Of a DNA stretch of 57,900 nt, positions 15,478 through 24,114 are shown in pieces. This stretch comes from Sulfurovum sp. GTDB lineage: Bacteria > Campylobacterota > Campylobacteria > Campylobacterales > Sulfurovaceae. A program made the translations under genes and the position numbers. Each line of letters begins with the position of its first letter. Position 1 is the stretch's first letter. The DNA lies in assembly GCA_024762315.1 (NCBI GenBank), contig JANTHR010000005.1, forward strand, positions 1-57,900. Direction: 5' to 3'. The notes beneath the pieces are model-generated. The model worked only from the letters and a program-made list of their open reading frames with translations. It did no database searches and had not been told where the DNA came from.

Positions 15478-16152
15478 TCAAGATACTCTTTTAGGGAAAC
15501 AGAATCTGTAGCCACGTCTTCTTACCGTTTCTATGGTCGTGATATCCAGAGGTTTATCCATTTTCTGGCGAATCTGGTTAATGGCAACTTCAATGACATT
15601 GGGAGTGACAAGTTCTGGTTCTTCCCATATAGCATCAAGAAGCTGCTCTTTAGAGACGATCTGGTCTTTATGCATAGCCAAATGGGTTAAAACTTCAAAG
15701 GGTTTACCTTTAAGCTCGATCTCTTCACCCTCATAGATGATCTTCTCTTCTTCAGGGTTAATGATGAGGTCTTCGATCTCAATAATATTAGAGGCACCAA
15801 AGCGTAATTTTGCTTCAATACGGATCAGTAGAATATCATAGTCTAAAGGTTTCCGAATGAAATCATCAGCACCCGCACGCAGAGCTTCTATCTCACTCTC
15901 TTTGTCTTCACGTTCAGAAAGTACAATGACAGAGGTCTTGCGTGCATTTTTCTTAATTTCAGAAATAAGACTGAGATCGTGACTGTTTGATTTTCCCCAC
16001 CCCAGCAAGACAAGGTCATAGTTTCTAATGTCAAGATAGTATTTGGCATCGCCAAGATTTTCTGCGACATCACATTGGTAACCATTGTCTGTCAGAAGTT
16101 GGGAAAGTGTTTTGCTTAATGTTGCATCATCTTCTATGATCAATACCCTCAT
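15478..16152 (-). CDS. hsrA: Orphan OmpR-type response regulator, HsrA (HP1043) homolog
   Basis: 224 residues: receiver domain (1-115) and winged-helix DNA-binding domain (125-224). The C-terminal part, from KGKPFEVLTHLA through IVSKEQLLDAIWEEPE to VEVAINQIRQKMDKP-like sequence, is what I recall of Helicobacter HP1043 with few changes. In the receiver the acidic pocket (EDD, 7-9) and the KP loop remain, but the phosphoacceptor position reads DLVLLGWG, with Gly51 in place of Asp. The HsrA family works without phosphorylation and is essential in Helicobacter, where it controls metabolic genes. No sensor kinase lies nearby, as expected for an orphan regulator. Confidence 0.9.
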   Translation of the reverse strand: MRVLIIEDDATLSKTLSQLLTDNGYQCDVAENLGDAKYYLDIRNYDLVLLGWGKSNSHDLSLISEIKKNARKTSVIVLSEREDKESEIEALRAGADDFIRKPLDYDILLIRIEAKLRFGASNIIEIEDLIINPEEEKIIYEGEEIELKGKPFEVLTHLAMHKDQIVSKEQLLDAIWEEPELVTPNVIEVAINQIRQKMDKPLDITTIETVRRRGYRFCFPKRVS

Positions 16153-16184
16153 AAGTGAACCTTTATCTTTAAGATTTATTTAAT

Positions 16185-16213
16185 ATTGTAACATAAAAAT
16201 GAGGTTTCTGAAA
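16185..16213 (-). promoter_or_regulatory. Candidate promoter for hsrA
   Basis: Read on the minus strand: TTTCAG (16208-16213), a 17-base spacer, and TACAAT (16185-16190). It lies about 32 bases before the hsrA start. HsrA homologs are reported to autoregulate, but I do not see an obvious direct repeat operator here. Confidence 0.4.
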
Positions 16214-16262
16214 GTTTTTTTAAGATATGGGCATTTGGGTACCCTGATCACTCACAGCCTTG

Positions 16263-16589
16263 TTAGAATTCCCAAGTGTTGCTTAATGCAACAGAACATT
16301 CAGACAAGATATCGGGTTTGGCGATCTTAAGTGTGAGAGTTTGCATGTGTGGATATGTGGAATACAAAATATTTTTAATACCAAGAAGAGCCTCTTCAAG
16401 AAGTTCATAGCGCTTCTCTTTCAGTTCTTTTTGTATGAGGAATACCATATCGGCATAGTCAATGAATGCCTCATTGTGATAGTCGTAAGAAGCATCCAGA
16501 TCAATGATGACACGTTGTGGTCTTTCCCTCTCGTAATCAAGCAGGCCGATGATCACATCAAAAGTAAGTGCTTCTATATGTATGGTCAT
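16263..16589 (-). CDS. folB: Dihydroneopterin aldolase family protein
   Basis: 108 residues, short but close to the family size of about 115-120. The start IHIEALTFDVIIGLLDYERERPQRVIIDL matches the FolB opening (pattern: hydrophobic, x5, G-hydrophobic-x-x-x-E-R-x-x-x-Q), with the catalytic-region Glu and the C-terminal hydrophobic strand LTLKIAKPDIL. It converts dihydroneopterin to hydroxymethyl-dihydropterin in folate synthesis. It follows plsY directly: the plsY stop is adjacent to its ATG, so the two form an operon. Confidence 0.82.
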   Translation of the reverse strand: MTIHIEALTFDVIIGLLDYERERPQRVIIDLDASYDYHNEAFIDYADMVFLIQKELKEKRYELLEEALLGIKNILYSTYPHMQTLTLKIAKPDILSECSVALSNTWEF

Positions 16590-17210
16590 TTAAACCCTGC
16601 CTTCCTCTTTTTTGAAAAGTCTCACAAGATTGGGGATATGTTTATAGAAAATAATAATGGCAATGATCCAAATAGGAGCATGTGAACCGATTCCCGGTAC
16701 TTCAGGATACATGACGTAAGAGGCAATGATGAATGCGGCAAGCCCGATCAGTGAAGAGAGTGAAGATATTTTCAACCCTTTGGCAGCACCAAACCATACA
16801 GCAATAGCAATAAGGGCAGGGATAGGCATCATGACAAGAAGTACACCAAAACCCGTTGCTACACCTTTGCCGCCTTCAAAAAATAAAAAGAGGGAAAAGC
16901 AGTGGCCTACAACAGCTAGTACGGCGATCGTCCAGAGTACACTTTCGGGTGCATTTAGAAATTTTGCCACCAAAATGACAACAATACCTTTCACAGCGTC
17001 TAAAAAGAGGGTAACTGCCCCCAGTTTTTTGGCAAGTGCAGGGTCTTTCTCTTTTACCACACGAAGAACATTGGTCGCCCCAATATTGCCGCTGCCTTCA
17101 CTCTTGATATCAACACCGGCAAACTGTTTTGCCAACAGATAACCAAAGGGAATACCCGCTATAAGGTACGCAGCAAGATAGAGCAGGATATTTTGATTGA
17201 ATAAGTCCAT
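16590..17210 (-). CDS. plsY: Acyl-phosphate:glycerol-3-phosphate acyltransferase
   Basis: 206 residues with five or six membrane segments. All three PlsY motifs are visible: SEGSGNIGATNVLR (near residue 37), the glycine-rich GHCFSLFLFFEGGKGVATGFG (near 105) and the later segment near residue 175-190. PlsY transfers the acyl group from acyl-phosphate to glycerol-3-phosphate, the first committed step of phospholipid synthesis. It starts the plsY-folB operon and is divergent from nadA. Confidence 0.93.
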   Translation of the reverse strand: MDLFNQNILLYLAAYLIAGIPFGYLLAKQFAGVDIKSEGSGNIGATNVLRVVKEKDPALAKKLGAVTLFLDAVKGIVVILVAKFLNAPESVLWTIAVLAVVGHCFSLFLFFEGGKGVATGFGVLLVMMPIPALIAIAVWFGAAKGLKISSLSSLIGLAAFIIASYVMYPEVPGIGSHAPIWIIAIIIFYKHIPNLVRLFKKEEGRV

Positions 17211-17240
17211 AATTTTTCCACAATTTAAAGTTAAGGTACA

Positions 17241-17264
17241 ATTTTAGCCGAATTTTGCTAAAAT
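17241..17264. promoter_or_regulatory. Symmetric divergent -10 region between plsY and nadA
   Basis: ATTTTAGC (17241-17248) and GCTAAAAT (17257-17264) form a perfect 8-bp inverted repeat with an 8-base spacer. Each arm holds a TAAAAT -10 box, one reading toward nadA and the other toward plsY. The -35 regions are weak. The dyad could be two back-to-back promoters or an operator; both readings fit. Confidence 0.45.
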
Positions 17265-17288
17265 AGCCACAATTTGTGAAGGATAGGC

Positions 17289-18284
17289 ATGAGTATAGAT
17301 TATAAAGCTGAAATAGAAAGACTGAAAAAAGAGCTGGATGTAACTGTGGTCGCACATTACTACCAGCGTGATGAAGTATTTGAAATGGCGGACATTACAG
17401 GAGACAGTCTGGAATTGGCACGTAAATGCAAAGCAGATGAAAACCCGTGGGTAGTCTTTTGCGGTGTCGGTTTCATGGGACAGAGTGTAAAGGTCATTGC
17501 CCCTGAGAAACGTGTACTGATGCCAAAGATCGCATGTTGTGCAATGGCGCGTATGATCGACGGGAGTTATTTTGACGATTCCGTGAACTATATGGTGGAA
17601 CACGGCATTGCCAAAGAGAATATTTTGCCTATCACCTACATCAATTCGGATGCTACGGTCAAAGCAAAAGTAGGTGAAATGGGCGGAATGGTCTGTACCT
17701 CATCCAATGCATTCAAGATCATAGAAAAAGGGCTGGAAAGCGGGAAAAAGATCCTTTTTGTGCCGGACAGATGTTTAGGGCAGAATTTTGCTATTCAGAT
17801 GGGGCTCAAGTCATGTGTCATCGGTGAGGGTGAATGTGACCCCAAAGAAGCCGACGTGATCTGCTTTAACGGGTTTTGTTCGGTACATCAACTTTTTACG
17901 GTGGATGATATAAAGTTTTACCGTAACAAATATCCTGGTATTAAAATAGCAGTACACCCAGAGTGTGATCCCAAGGTCGTTGCAGCAGCAGATTTCTCCG
18001 GTTCAACGTCACAGCTTATTAAGTACGTGAATGATCTTGATCCGGAGCAGAAAGTGGCCATAGGTACGGAGTATAACCTGGTAAACAGAATGAGAAAGAA
18101 AAATACTTATGTACTCTCATCAACCAAGCCGGAGTGTCCGACCATGAACGAAACAACGCTTGAAGATCTTTATCTGACCCTTAAATCCATAGAAGATGGA
18201 AAGCCTATCAATGAAATTGTTGTTGACCCGCATACCGTAAAATATGCGAACCTCGCACTTGAACGTATGTTGGCGATCAAATAA
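17289..18284 (+). CDS. nadA: Quinolinate synthase A
   Basis: 331 residues. Starts YKAEIERLKKELDVTVVAHYYQ, with the AHYYQ motif of NadA. The three [4Fe-4S]-ligand cysteines appear to be in CGVGFMGQSVK, in the GGMVCTSSNA-like block (around residue 140) and near the end (TKPECPTMNET); the substrate-binding HPECDP motif is also present. It condenses iminoaspartate with dihydroxyacetone phosphate. The stop overlaps the nadC start (TAATG), so the two de novo NAD genes are coupled. AAGGAT before the ATG serves as ribosome-binding site. Confidence 0.95.
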   Translation: MSIDYKAEIERLKKELDVTVVAHYYQRDEVFEMADITGDSLELARKCKADENPWVVFCGVGFMGQSVKVIAPEKRVLMPKIACCAMARMIDGSYFDDSVNYMVEHGIAKENILPITYINSDATVKAKVGEMGGMVCTSSNAFKIIEKGLESGKKILFVPDRCLGQNFAIQMGLKSCVIGEGECDPKEADVICFNGFCSVHQLFTVDDIKFYRNKYPGIKIAVHPECDPKVVAAADFSGSTSQLIKYVNDLDPEQKVAIGTEYNLVNRMRKKNTYVLSSTKPECPTMNETTLEDLYLTLKSIEDGKPINEIVVDPHTVKYANLALERMLAIK

Positions 18285-19102
18285 TGTTAAAAGAGACATT
18301 TTTAAAAGCGTTGGTCGCTGAAGATGTAGGAAGAGGGGACCTTTTTTCCCGTATCAGCACAGGCAAACAGATAAAGGCTTATATTATTGCTAAAAGTGAT
18401 GGAGTCTTTGCGGGGCAGGAGTACGTGAAAGCTTTTGCCAAACTGTATGACCTGTCTTTTGAATGGCAAATAAATGACGGTACTCCTTTTAGCAAAGGAG
18501 AAACATTACTTTTTATCAGCGGAGATTCTAAGACGATCCTTTCATTGGAGCGTTCCATCCTGGATATGGTCTTGCATGCAAGTTCTATTGCAACACTGAC
18601 CGCAAAGTACGTGGAAGCCATCAAAGAGACTGGCGTAAAACTTCTTGATACAAGAAAGACAAGACCGCTGCTAAGGGAATTTGAAAAATATGCAGTACGT
18701 TGTGGCGGAGGGATCAATCACCGTATGGGACTTGATGACTGTTTGATGTTGAAAGACACGCATTTGCAGACCATAGATGACCTGGACGGTTTTATGCTTG
18801 AAGTGCGTCAAAAGATCCCTTTTACTTCCAAAGTAGAGATAGAGTGTGAAACGCTTGAGATGGTCAAGCGGGCCATGAAAGCCGGTGCAGATATTGTGAT
18901 GTGTGACAATATGACTATAGCCCAGATGAAAGAAACAGTCGCATACAGGAATAAAAACTATCCTCATATTTTATTAGAAGCCAGCGGCAATGTCACTTTG
19001 GACAATATCACAGAGATCGCTACCACCGGAGTAGATGCGATCAGTTCGGGTTCAGTGATCCACCAGGCAAATTGGATCGACCTTTCAATGAGAGTAGAGT
19101 AA
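18284..19102 (+). CDS. nadC: Nicotinate-nucleotide pyrophosphorylase (quinolinate phosphoribosyltransferase)
   Basis: 272 residues, standard length. Motifs: LDTRKTRPLLREFEKYAVRCGGG with HR (near residue 115-145), MLKDTHL, and VEIECETLEM with the later ADIVMCDNM and EASGNV strands that form the PRPP-binding barrel. It converts quinolinate and PRPP to nicotinate mononucleotide, the step after NadA. It overlaps nadA by one base and precedes a DHH phosphoesterase gene after a 53-base spacer with no clear feature. Confidence 0.95.
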   Translation: MLKETFLKALVAEDVGRGDLFSRISTGKQIKAYIIAKSDGVFAGQEYVKAFAKLYDLSFEWQINDGTPFSKGETLLFISGDSKTILSLERSILDMVLHASSIATLTAKYVEAIKETGVKLLDTRKTRPLLREFEKYAVRCGGGINHRMGLDDCLMLKDTHLQTIDDLDGFMLEVRQKIPFTSKVEIECETLEMVKRAMKAGADIVMCDNMTIAQMKETVAYRNKNYPHILLEASGNVTLDNITEIATTGVDAISSGSVIHQANWIDLSMRVE

Positions 19103-19155
19103 TAGATGGGTAATAGAGTTTTACTAGACTTTCACGTGCGAAAGAGCGTGCAAGA

Positions 19156-20127
19156 ATGACAGAACAACGATTTCCGGTTCGGAAAGTAAAAGAACAGCTG
19201 GCACATGCAAAAAATATTACTATTTTGACACATTTAAATCCGGATGCAGACACGATTGGCACAGGTTTGGGGATTTTTAATCTACTGAAGCATGACAGAA
19301 CAAAAAGAGTTGAAATAGTCAATGCTTCCAATCTTTTGCCGCAACATTTGGATTTTCTTCCTTCTTTTGAAAAGATCAAACATAAAATGGACTTTGAAGA
19401 GGGGCTTGTGATCACTTGTGACAGCGGAAGTGCGAATAGGTTGGGCTTTGATCTCAAGGGCAGAGAAGTACTGAATATTGATCATCATGAGAGTAATGAA
19501 TATTATGGAACAGTGAATGTCGTGATAGCTGAGTATGCGTCGGCTTCACAGGTGGCATTTGAGCTTTTTAAAACACTGTATCCTGTAAATGAAGAGAGCG
19601 CTACATGTTTTTATGCAGCTTTGCTGTCAGATACCAGATATTTTACAACGAGTTCTGTGAATCAAGAGGTATTTGAAGTGGCCAAAGAACTGGTCGCAAC
19701 AGGTGTGGACCCTGCAAAGGTAGCATGTCACTTTACCCAGAGACGGCCACTGAGTTCTTTACGAATATTGGAAAAGGCCTTGAGCCATTTGGAACTCAGC
19801 AGTGAAGGAAGGGTAGCTACGCTGAAGGTAACACAGGATGAGATCATCGCAACAGGTGCCCGTATGCCGGACATGGAAGGTATTGTGGATTATGCACGCT
19901 CCTTAGCCACTGTAGAGATAGGGATGTTTGCGATGGAATTGGCAGACGGCAGCATTCGTGTGTCATTAAGAAGCAAGCATGTTGATGTATCCAGGGTAGC
20001 AGCCGCATTCGGCGGTGGCGGACATAAGGTCGCAGCGGGATTTACATTAAAACAAACCGGTTTACAAGAAACAATAGATACAATTTTAAAGAAAATAGAA
20101 GAGTTAGGAATTTTAAATGAAGCGTAG
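19156..20127 (+). CDS. DHH/DHHA1 phosphoesterase, NrnA-like
   Basis: 323 residues. DHH domain with HLNPDADTIG (near residue 26), CDSGS, and the defining NIDHHES motif (near residue 112), then the DHHA1 domain with AFGGGGHKVAAGF near residue 285-297. The family includes nanoRNases and phosphatases that degrade short RNAs, pAp or cyclic dinucleotides. Its 3' end overlaps the M23 peptidase start by 11 bases, so the two are coupled. Specific substrate not assignable by eye. Confidence 0.87.
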   Translation: MTEQRFPVRKVKEQLAHAKNITILTHLNPDADTIGTGLGIFNLLKHDRTKRVEIVNASNLLPQHLDFLPSFEKIKHKMDFEEGLVITCDSGSANRLGFDLKGREVLNIDHHESNEYYGTVNVVIAEYASASQVAFELFKTLYPVNEESATCFYAALLSDTRYFTTSSVNQEVFEVAKELVATGVDPAKVACHFTQRRPLSSLRILEKALSHLELSSEGRVATLKVTQDEIIATGARMPDMEGIVDYARSLATVEIGMFAMELADGSIRVSLRSKHVDVSRVAAAFGGGGHKVAAGFTLKQTGLQETIDTILKKIEELGILNEA

Positions 20128-21505
20128 AAGTAATTACAAGAAAAAAAGCAGTACAAAAATAGTAGGTGGACTCTTTTTGTTGGTTTGTCTTGCCGGAGCA
20201 GGATACATCTATACAGCCCCTGAATTTGAGAGAACACCACCGGTAGTACATAGTACACAGAGTATGTTCTGGAACCGTAAAGATCCGCTGAAGATCAAAC
20301 TTACAGATAATGTAGGTCTCAAGAATTTTGAGGTGATCCTAAACGATGGACAAAAAAGCCTGATAGTAGGACAGGGAACGTTTGGTACAGGTACCAAAGA
20401 ACAAACATTGCTGGTTAAATATCCACAAAGCAAAACATTGAACCCGAAGGCAAAAGAGCTAACCCTTAAAGTGACCGTGAATGACAGTAGCCTCTGGAAC
20501 TTTTTTCAAGGCAATAAAACTGAAAAGATCATTAAAATAAAAGTGGACTATAAACGGCCAAACGTCAACGTACTTTCAAACTCATATAGTATTACACAGG
20601 GGGGAAGTGCACTTGTTGTTTTTCAGGCTGAAGATGAGAATCTGGATGAACTCTATATTCAGGCTGCAGGGAAAAAGTTTAAAGTACAACCCTATAAAAA
20701 AGAGGGATATTATATTGCACTGTTGGCCTGGCCTTTTAACCAAAGAAATTTCAATGCTAAAATAGTGGCAACAGATAAAGCTGCCAACAAGCGTGTTACA
20801 GAAGTACCGCTTTATCTAAAAAACCACCAATACAGGGTTTCATGGATCAAGGCGAGTGACAAGTTCATTGACGGGAAGATCAGTGACCTGGCGTCAAGCG
20901 ATCCGCAATATGCCTCTATAGATGACAGAATAGAGAAATTTAAGGCCATTAACGAGACCATGCGCCTAAAAAATGAAGAAAAAATACATGCTTTGGCCTC
21001 AAAAGCCCCGGATAAGATGATAAAAAACTGGAAAATCAGAAAATTCTATCCACTCCAAAATGGAAAAAAGGTAGCGAACTTTGGTGATGAGAGACATTAT
21101 TACTACCAAAGCAAAGACAATGAGATCTCTCAATCCTATCATGTAGGGTATGACCTCGCAAGCACGAAGATGGCTGCGATCAAAGCATCAAATCCCGGAA
21201 CAGTGGTCTATGCGGGAGAAAACGGTATTTACGGCAATATGCCTATGATAGATCATGGTCTTGGTCTTTATACTCTTTACGGGCACTGTTCGCAACTGCT
21301 TGTGAAAGAGGGCGATAAAGTAAAAGCAGGGCAGACAATCGCCAGAACCGGAACAAGCGGACTTGCACTGGGAGATCATTTGCATTTCGGTATTTTGGTA
21401 CAAGGGATAGAGGTCAGGCCCATAGAGTGGTTTGACGGGGGATGGATACGTAAGAACATTGACGATGTATTAAAGACAGCAGATAAGATAATTCTGGGAA
21501 GATGA
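20117..21505 (+). CDS. M23 (LytM) family peptidoglycan peptidase, membrane-anchored
   Basis: 462 residues: N-terminal membrane segment (about 15-34, IVGGLFLLVCLAGAGYIYT), two Ig-like regions of about 100 residues each, and a C-terminal M23 domain (about 345-445) with the zinc ligands in HVGYD and HLHFGI. In Campylobacter the enzyme just upstream of lpxC (Pgp3) trims peptidoglycan cross-links and contributes to cell shape; synteny suggests the same role here, though I infer this rather than show it. Starts within the end of the DHH gene. Confidence 0.87.
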   Translation: MKRRSNYKKKSSTKIVGGLFLLVCLAGAGYIYTAPEFERTPPVVHSTQSMFWNRKDPLKIKLTDNVGLKNFEVILNDGQKSLIVGQGTFGTGTKEQTLLVKYPQSKTLNPKAKELTLKVTVNDSSLWNFFQGNKTEKIIKIKVDYKRPNVNVLSNSYSITQGGSALVVFQAEDENLDELYIQAAGKKFKVQPYKKEGYYIALLAWPFNQRNFNAKIVATDKAANKRVTEVPLYLKNHQYRVSWIKASDKFIDGKISDLASSDPQYASIDDRIEKFKAINETMRLKNEEKIHALASKAPDKMIKNWKIRKFYPLQNGKKVANFGDERHYYYQSKDNEISQSYHVGYDLASTKMAAIKASNPGTVVYAGENGIYGNMPMIDHGLGLYTLYGHCSQLLVKEGDKVKAGQTIARTGTSGLALGDHLHFGILVQGIEVRPIEWFDGGWIRKNIDDVLKTADKIILGR

Positions 21506-21536
21506 TCCACAAATAATCCACATTAAAGTGCTATAT

Positions 21537-21565
21537 TTGTATAATTCATTTTATTTGAGTATAAT
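21537..21565 (+). promoter_or_regulatory. Promoter for lpxC
   Basis: TTGTAT (21537-21542), a 17-base spacer, and a perfect TATAAT (21560-21565). Start of transcription would be near 21572, giving a leader of about 29 bases with AAGGAGAGAG before the lpxC ATG. Confidence 0.65.
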
Positions 21566-21600
21566 ATTGAAAAATATAAAATTGTGTAAAGGAGAGAGTC

Positions 21601-22485
21601 ATGCAGCAGCGAACCATTAAAAAACCTGTTGAAGTTGTCGGGATCGGTCTGCATAAGGGTGAGCCTATCAAGCTTAGACTTGAGCCCCTGTCGGCAGACG
21701 CAGGTATTGTGTTCTACCGTGAAGACCTGGCACTCAATATTCCTCTCTCTCCAAGTTCTGTCATTGATACCCGCATGGCAACCGTTATAGGAAACGAGAA
21801 AGGGTTCATCTCTACCATTGAACACTTTCTTTCAGCAATATATGCATACGGGATAGACAATCTCAGGGTCACCGTTGACGGAAATGAAATGCCGATCATG
21901 GATGGCTCAGCCATATCATTCTGCCTTTTGCTTGAGGAAGCAGGGATTGAAGAGTTGGATGTGCCTAAAAAGATCATCTGTGTCAAAGAACCTGTTGAGA
22001 TACAGGAGGGTGATAAGTTCGTGCGGCTTTTGCCGAGTGAAGTAGCGACATTTGATTTTAGAATTAAATTTGACCACCCGGTCATAGGTGAGCAGAGTGA
22101 AAAATTAGAATTCAGTACGCATAATTTTGTCGAAGAGATCGCAAGGGCGAGAACTTTTGGCTTTGCCAAAGATATCCAGTATCTTCAGAGTCAAAATCTA
22201 GCACTTGGAGCAACGCTGCAAAATGCCATAGGGTTGGATGACCATAAGGTATTGAATCCTGAAGGACTGCGTTTTGACAATGAATTTGCAAGACATAAAA
22301 TATTGGATGCCATGGGTGACATGATGGTCTCGGGTTATAATATTTTAGCCAAATATGAATCATTTGCCGGAAGTCATAACCTGAATTACCAGCTGACATC
22401 CAAACTGCTTGCAGACAGCAATAGTTATGAACTTGTAGCAGTTGAAGCGTTACAAAGTAGAGCATTTGCAAAGTCCTTCGCATAA
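21601..22485 (+). CDS. lpxC: UDP-3-O-acyl-N-acetylglucosamine deacetylase
   Basis: 294 residues. LpxC signatures: VGIGLHKGEP at the start, TIEHFLSAIYAYGIDN with the first zinc His, GNEMPIMDGSA, FARTFGFAKDIQYL-type loop, and HKILDAMGD with the remaining His and Asp ligands (near residue 232-240). It is the zinc enzyme of the first committed step of lipid A synthesis. A strong AAGGAGAGAG ribosome-binding site and a near-consensus promoter precede it. The following TsaB-like gene may begin inside its 3' end. Confidence 0.95.
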   Translation: MQQRTIKKPVEVVGIGLHKGEPIKLRLEPLSADAGIVFYREDLALNIPLSPSSVIDTRMATVIGNEKGFISTIEHFLSAIYAYGIDNLRVTVDGNEMPIMDGSAISFCLLLEEAGIEELDVPKKIICVKEPVEIQEGDKFVRLLPSEVATFDFRIKFDHPVIGEQSEKLEFSTHNFVEEIARARTFGFAKDIQYLQSQNLALGATLQNAIGLDDHKVLNPEGLRFDNEFARHKILDAMGDMMVSGYNILAKYESFAGSHNLNYQLTSKLLADSNSYELVAVEALQSRAFAKSFA

Positions 22486-22936
22486 ACAATATGCTCTTTT
22501 GATCATCTCTATCTCTTCACCGCTTCTTGTTGGTGTCTATGAAGACCAAAAGCTTATCAAGACTATCTCCAGTGAGCAAAAAACCTCCGAAATTCTTTTG
22601 CCTTTGATTCTGGAATGTTTGAATGAATATGATATCTCGCAAATTATCTATACAAGAGGCCCGGGCTCATATATGGCGATCAAGCTTACGTATGTCATGC
22701 TTAAGACCATAGAGATCATATGCGGGATCAAATGTGCAGGATGCAGCGGCTTTGCCCTTAATGGAGGCAAACCTATTAAAGCGATAGGCAATCTCTACTT
22801 TATCAAGGAAAAAGAGACTATAATAACAAAAAAATTTGAACAGTCGATAAGCATGAAGTTTACATTACCCCAGAGTATTCATGATCTTGAATTAGATGAA
22901 GAATCAACACCTGAGTATGTACTGCCGGCTGTATAA
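22442..22936 (+). CDS. Short TsaB-like protein (t6A tRNA modification)
   Basis: The frame allows 164 residues from TTG 22442, but no good ribosome-binding site decides the start. TTG 22499, which gives [16 protein letters not shown], fits the TsaB opening better (145-146 residues). The segment [27 protein letters not shown] matches the TsaB motif in which GPGS(F/Y) is followed by a helix. Classical TsaB has about 230 residues, so this is a shortened form with the second half mostly missing. TsaB is the non-catalytic partner of TsaD in making threonylcarbamoyl-adenosine. The gene between lpxC and thrB in Campylobacter is similarly small as I recall. Confidence 0.6.
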   Translation: MKRYKVEHLQSPSHKQYALLIISISSPLLVGVYEDQKLIKTISSEQKTSEILLPLILECLNEYDISQIIYTRGPGSYMAIKLTYVMLKTIEIICGIKCAGCSGFALNGGKPIKAIGNLYFIKEKETIITKKFEQSISMKFTLPQSIHDLELDEESTPEYVLPAV

Positions 22937-22953
22937 GAGAAAAGAGATACACT

Positions 22954-23835
22954 ATGTTTGTAAGCGTACCTGCTACTTCAGCGAACCTTGGACCAGGATT
23001 TGATACTTTGGGACTTGCCGTAGATCTGAAAAATGAAATAATCATCAAGCCTTCAAAGTTTTTAAGTATCTCTACACACGGTGAGGGTGCAGATAATCCA
23101 AAGATCAAGAAGAATTCTCTCTTTTTAAGTATTTTCAATGAAAACTATAAGCGCCTTACGGGAAAAAATGATAATTTCAGATTTGAATTTCATAACCGTA
23201 TCCCGATCTCACGAGGGCTTGGGAGTTCTTCCGCCGTGATCGTCGCGGCATTAAGCGGTGCCTATATGGCAGCAGGCAGGCGATACAATAAAAGAGAGAT
23301 ACTGAACCAGGCATTTCGATATGAACACCACCCTGATAATATTACGCCGGCGGTCATGGGCGGGTTTAATGTTTCCTGTGTTGAAGGTGACCGTATATAT
23401 AGCAAAAAGAGACGCATGCCCGATTATTTAAAGGCGGTCGTAGTGGTTCCTGACCGTACCATTTCCACAGCCAGGTCACGTACCGTATTGCCTAAAATGT
23501 ATAAAAAAGAAGAGACGATCTATTCGCTTTCCCGTGCCGCCTACATGACAGCACTTTTTATGAGTGAATCCTGGGACCTGTTGCGCATCGCTTCAAAAGA
23601 CAAACTGCATCAGGCTAGACGTATGAAAATGATGCCGGAACTTTTTGATGTACAAAAGATGGCATTGAAACATGGTGCACTTATGAGTACACTTTCGGGT
23701 TCGGGTTCTACATTTTTCAACCTTGCTTATGACAAAGATGCAGAGAAAATAGCACAGGTATTACAAGCACGTTTTCCCCAGTTTAGAGTTTTTACACTCT
23801 CTTTGGACAATTATGGTGTCACTACCAAAAACTAA
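22954..23835 (+). CDS. thrB: Homoserine kinase
   Basis: 293 residues, GHMP kinase family. [21 protein letters not shown] is the N-terminal substrate motif; [12 protein letters not shown] is the ATP-binding loop (near residue 83-94); [10 protein letters not shown] is the third GHMP motif near residue 247. It phosphorylates homoserine in threonine synthesis. It is set in the conserved lpxC-thrB-infB block. Confidence 0.94.
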   Translation: MFVSVPATSANLGPGFDTLGLAVDLKNEIIIKPSKFLSISTHGEGADNPKIKKNSLFLSIFNENYKRLTGKNDNFRFEFHNRIPISRGLGSSSAVIVAALSGAYMAAGRRYNKREILNQAFRYEHHPDNITPAVMGGFNVSCVEGDRIYSKKRRMPDYLKAVVVVPDRTISTARSRTVLPKMYKKEETIYSLSRAAYMTALFMSESWDLLRIASKDKLHQARRMKMMPELFDVQKMALKHGALMSTLSGSGSTFFNLAYDKDAEKIAQVLQARFPQFRVFTLSLDNYGVTTKN

Positions 23836-23860
23836 GCTGTACGATTAATCAATATTTAGG

Positions 23861-23866
23861 TATAAT
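23861..23866 (+). promoter_or_regulatory. -10 box immediately upstream of the ylxR-like gene
   Basis: A perfect TATAAT ends five bases before ATG 23872, with no ribosome-binding sequence between. The predicted transcript begins at or next to the start codon, as for the DUF389 gene at 8202. It would drive ylxR, infB, rbfA and rimP. Confidence 0.45.
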
Positions 23867-23871
23867 ACGCG

Positions 23872-24114
23872 ATGAAAAAATCACAGCCTATGCGAATGTG
23901 CATTTCTTGCCGTAGTAGATATCCTCAAAATACCTTGATACGATTAAAACTGGAAGGTAGAGATGTAATAGGATTTGATGGCACAGGCAGAAGTTTTTAT
24001 CTTTGTGATATTTGTAGTAAAAATGAAAAAAAAATTAAAGGCTTAACGAAACGTTTTAAACAAGATGAAGAACGATTTGTTAAGCTTTTAAAGGAGTTGA
24101 TTAAGAATGGATAA
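23872..24114 (+). CDS. YlxR-family (DUF448) RNA-binding protein
   Basis: 80 residues. The YlxR signature is clear: PMRMCISCRSRYPQNTLIRL followed by GRSFYLCDIC. The two Cys pairs resemble a zinc site, and the GRxxYxC block forms the putative RNA-binding face. The gene nearly always lies next to infB, as here, where its end overlaps the infB start by 8 bases. In some bacteria it acts as a nucleoid- or RNase P-associated factor; its role here is not visible. Confidence 0.85.
   Translation: MKKSQPMRMCISCRSRYPQNTLIRLKLEGRDVIGFDGTGRSFYLCDICSKNEKKIKGLTKRFKQDEERFVKLLKELIKNG

Noticed and set aside
19103..19155. The GAGTAGAGTAATAGATGGGTAATAGAG stretch region as another heptamer array
   Set aside because: Bases resemble the heptamers, but no consistent 7-base register runs through it, so I do not count it as an array.
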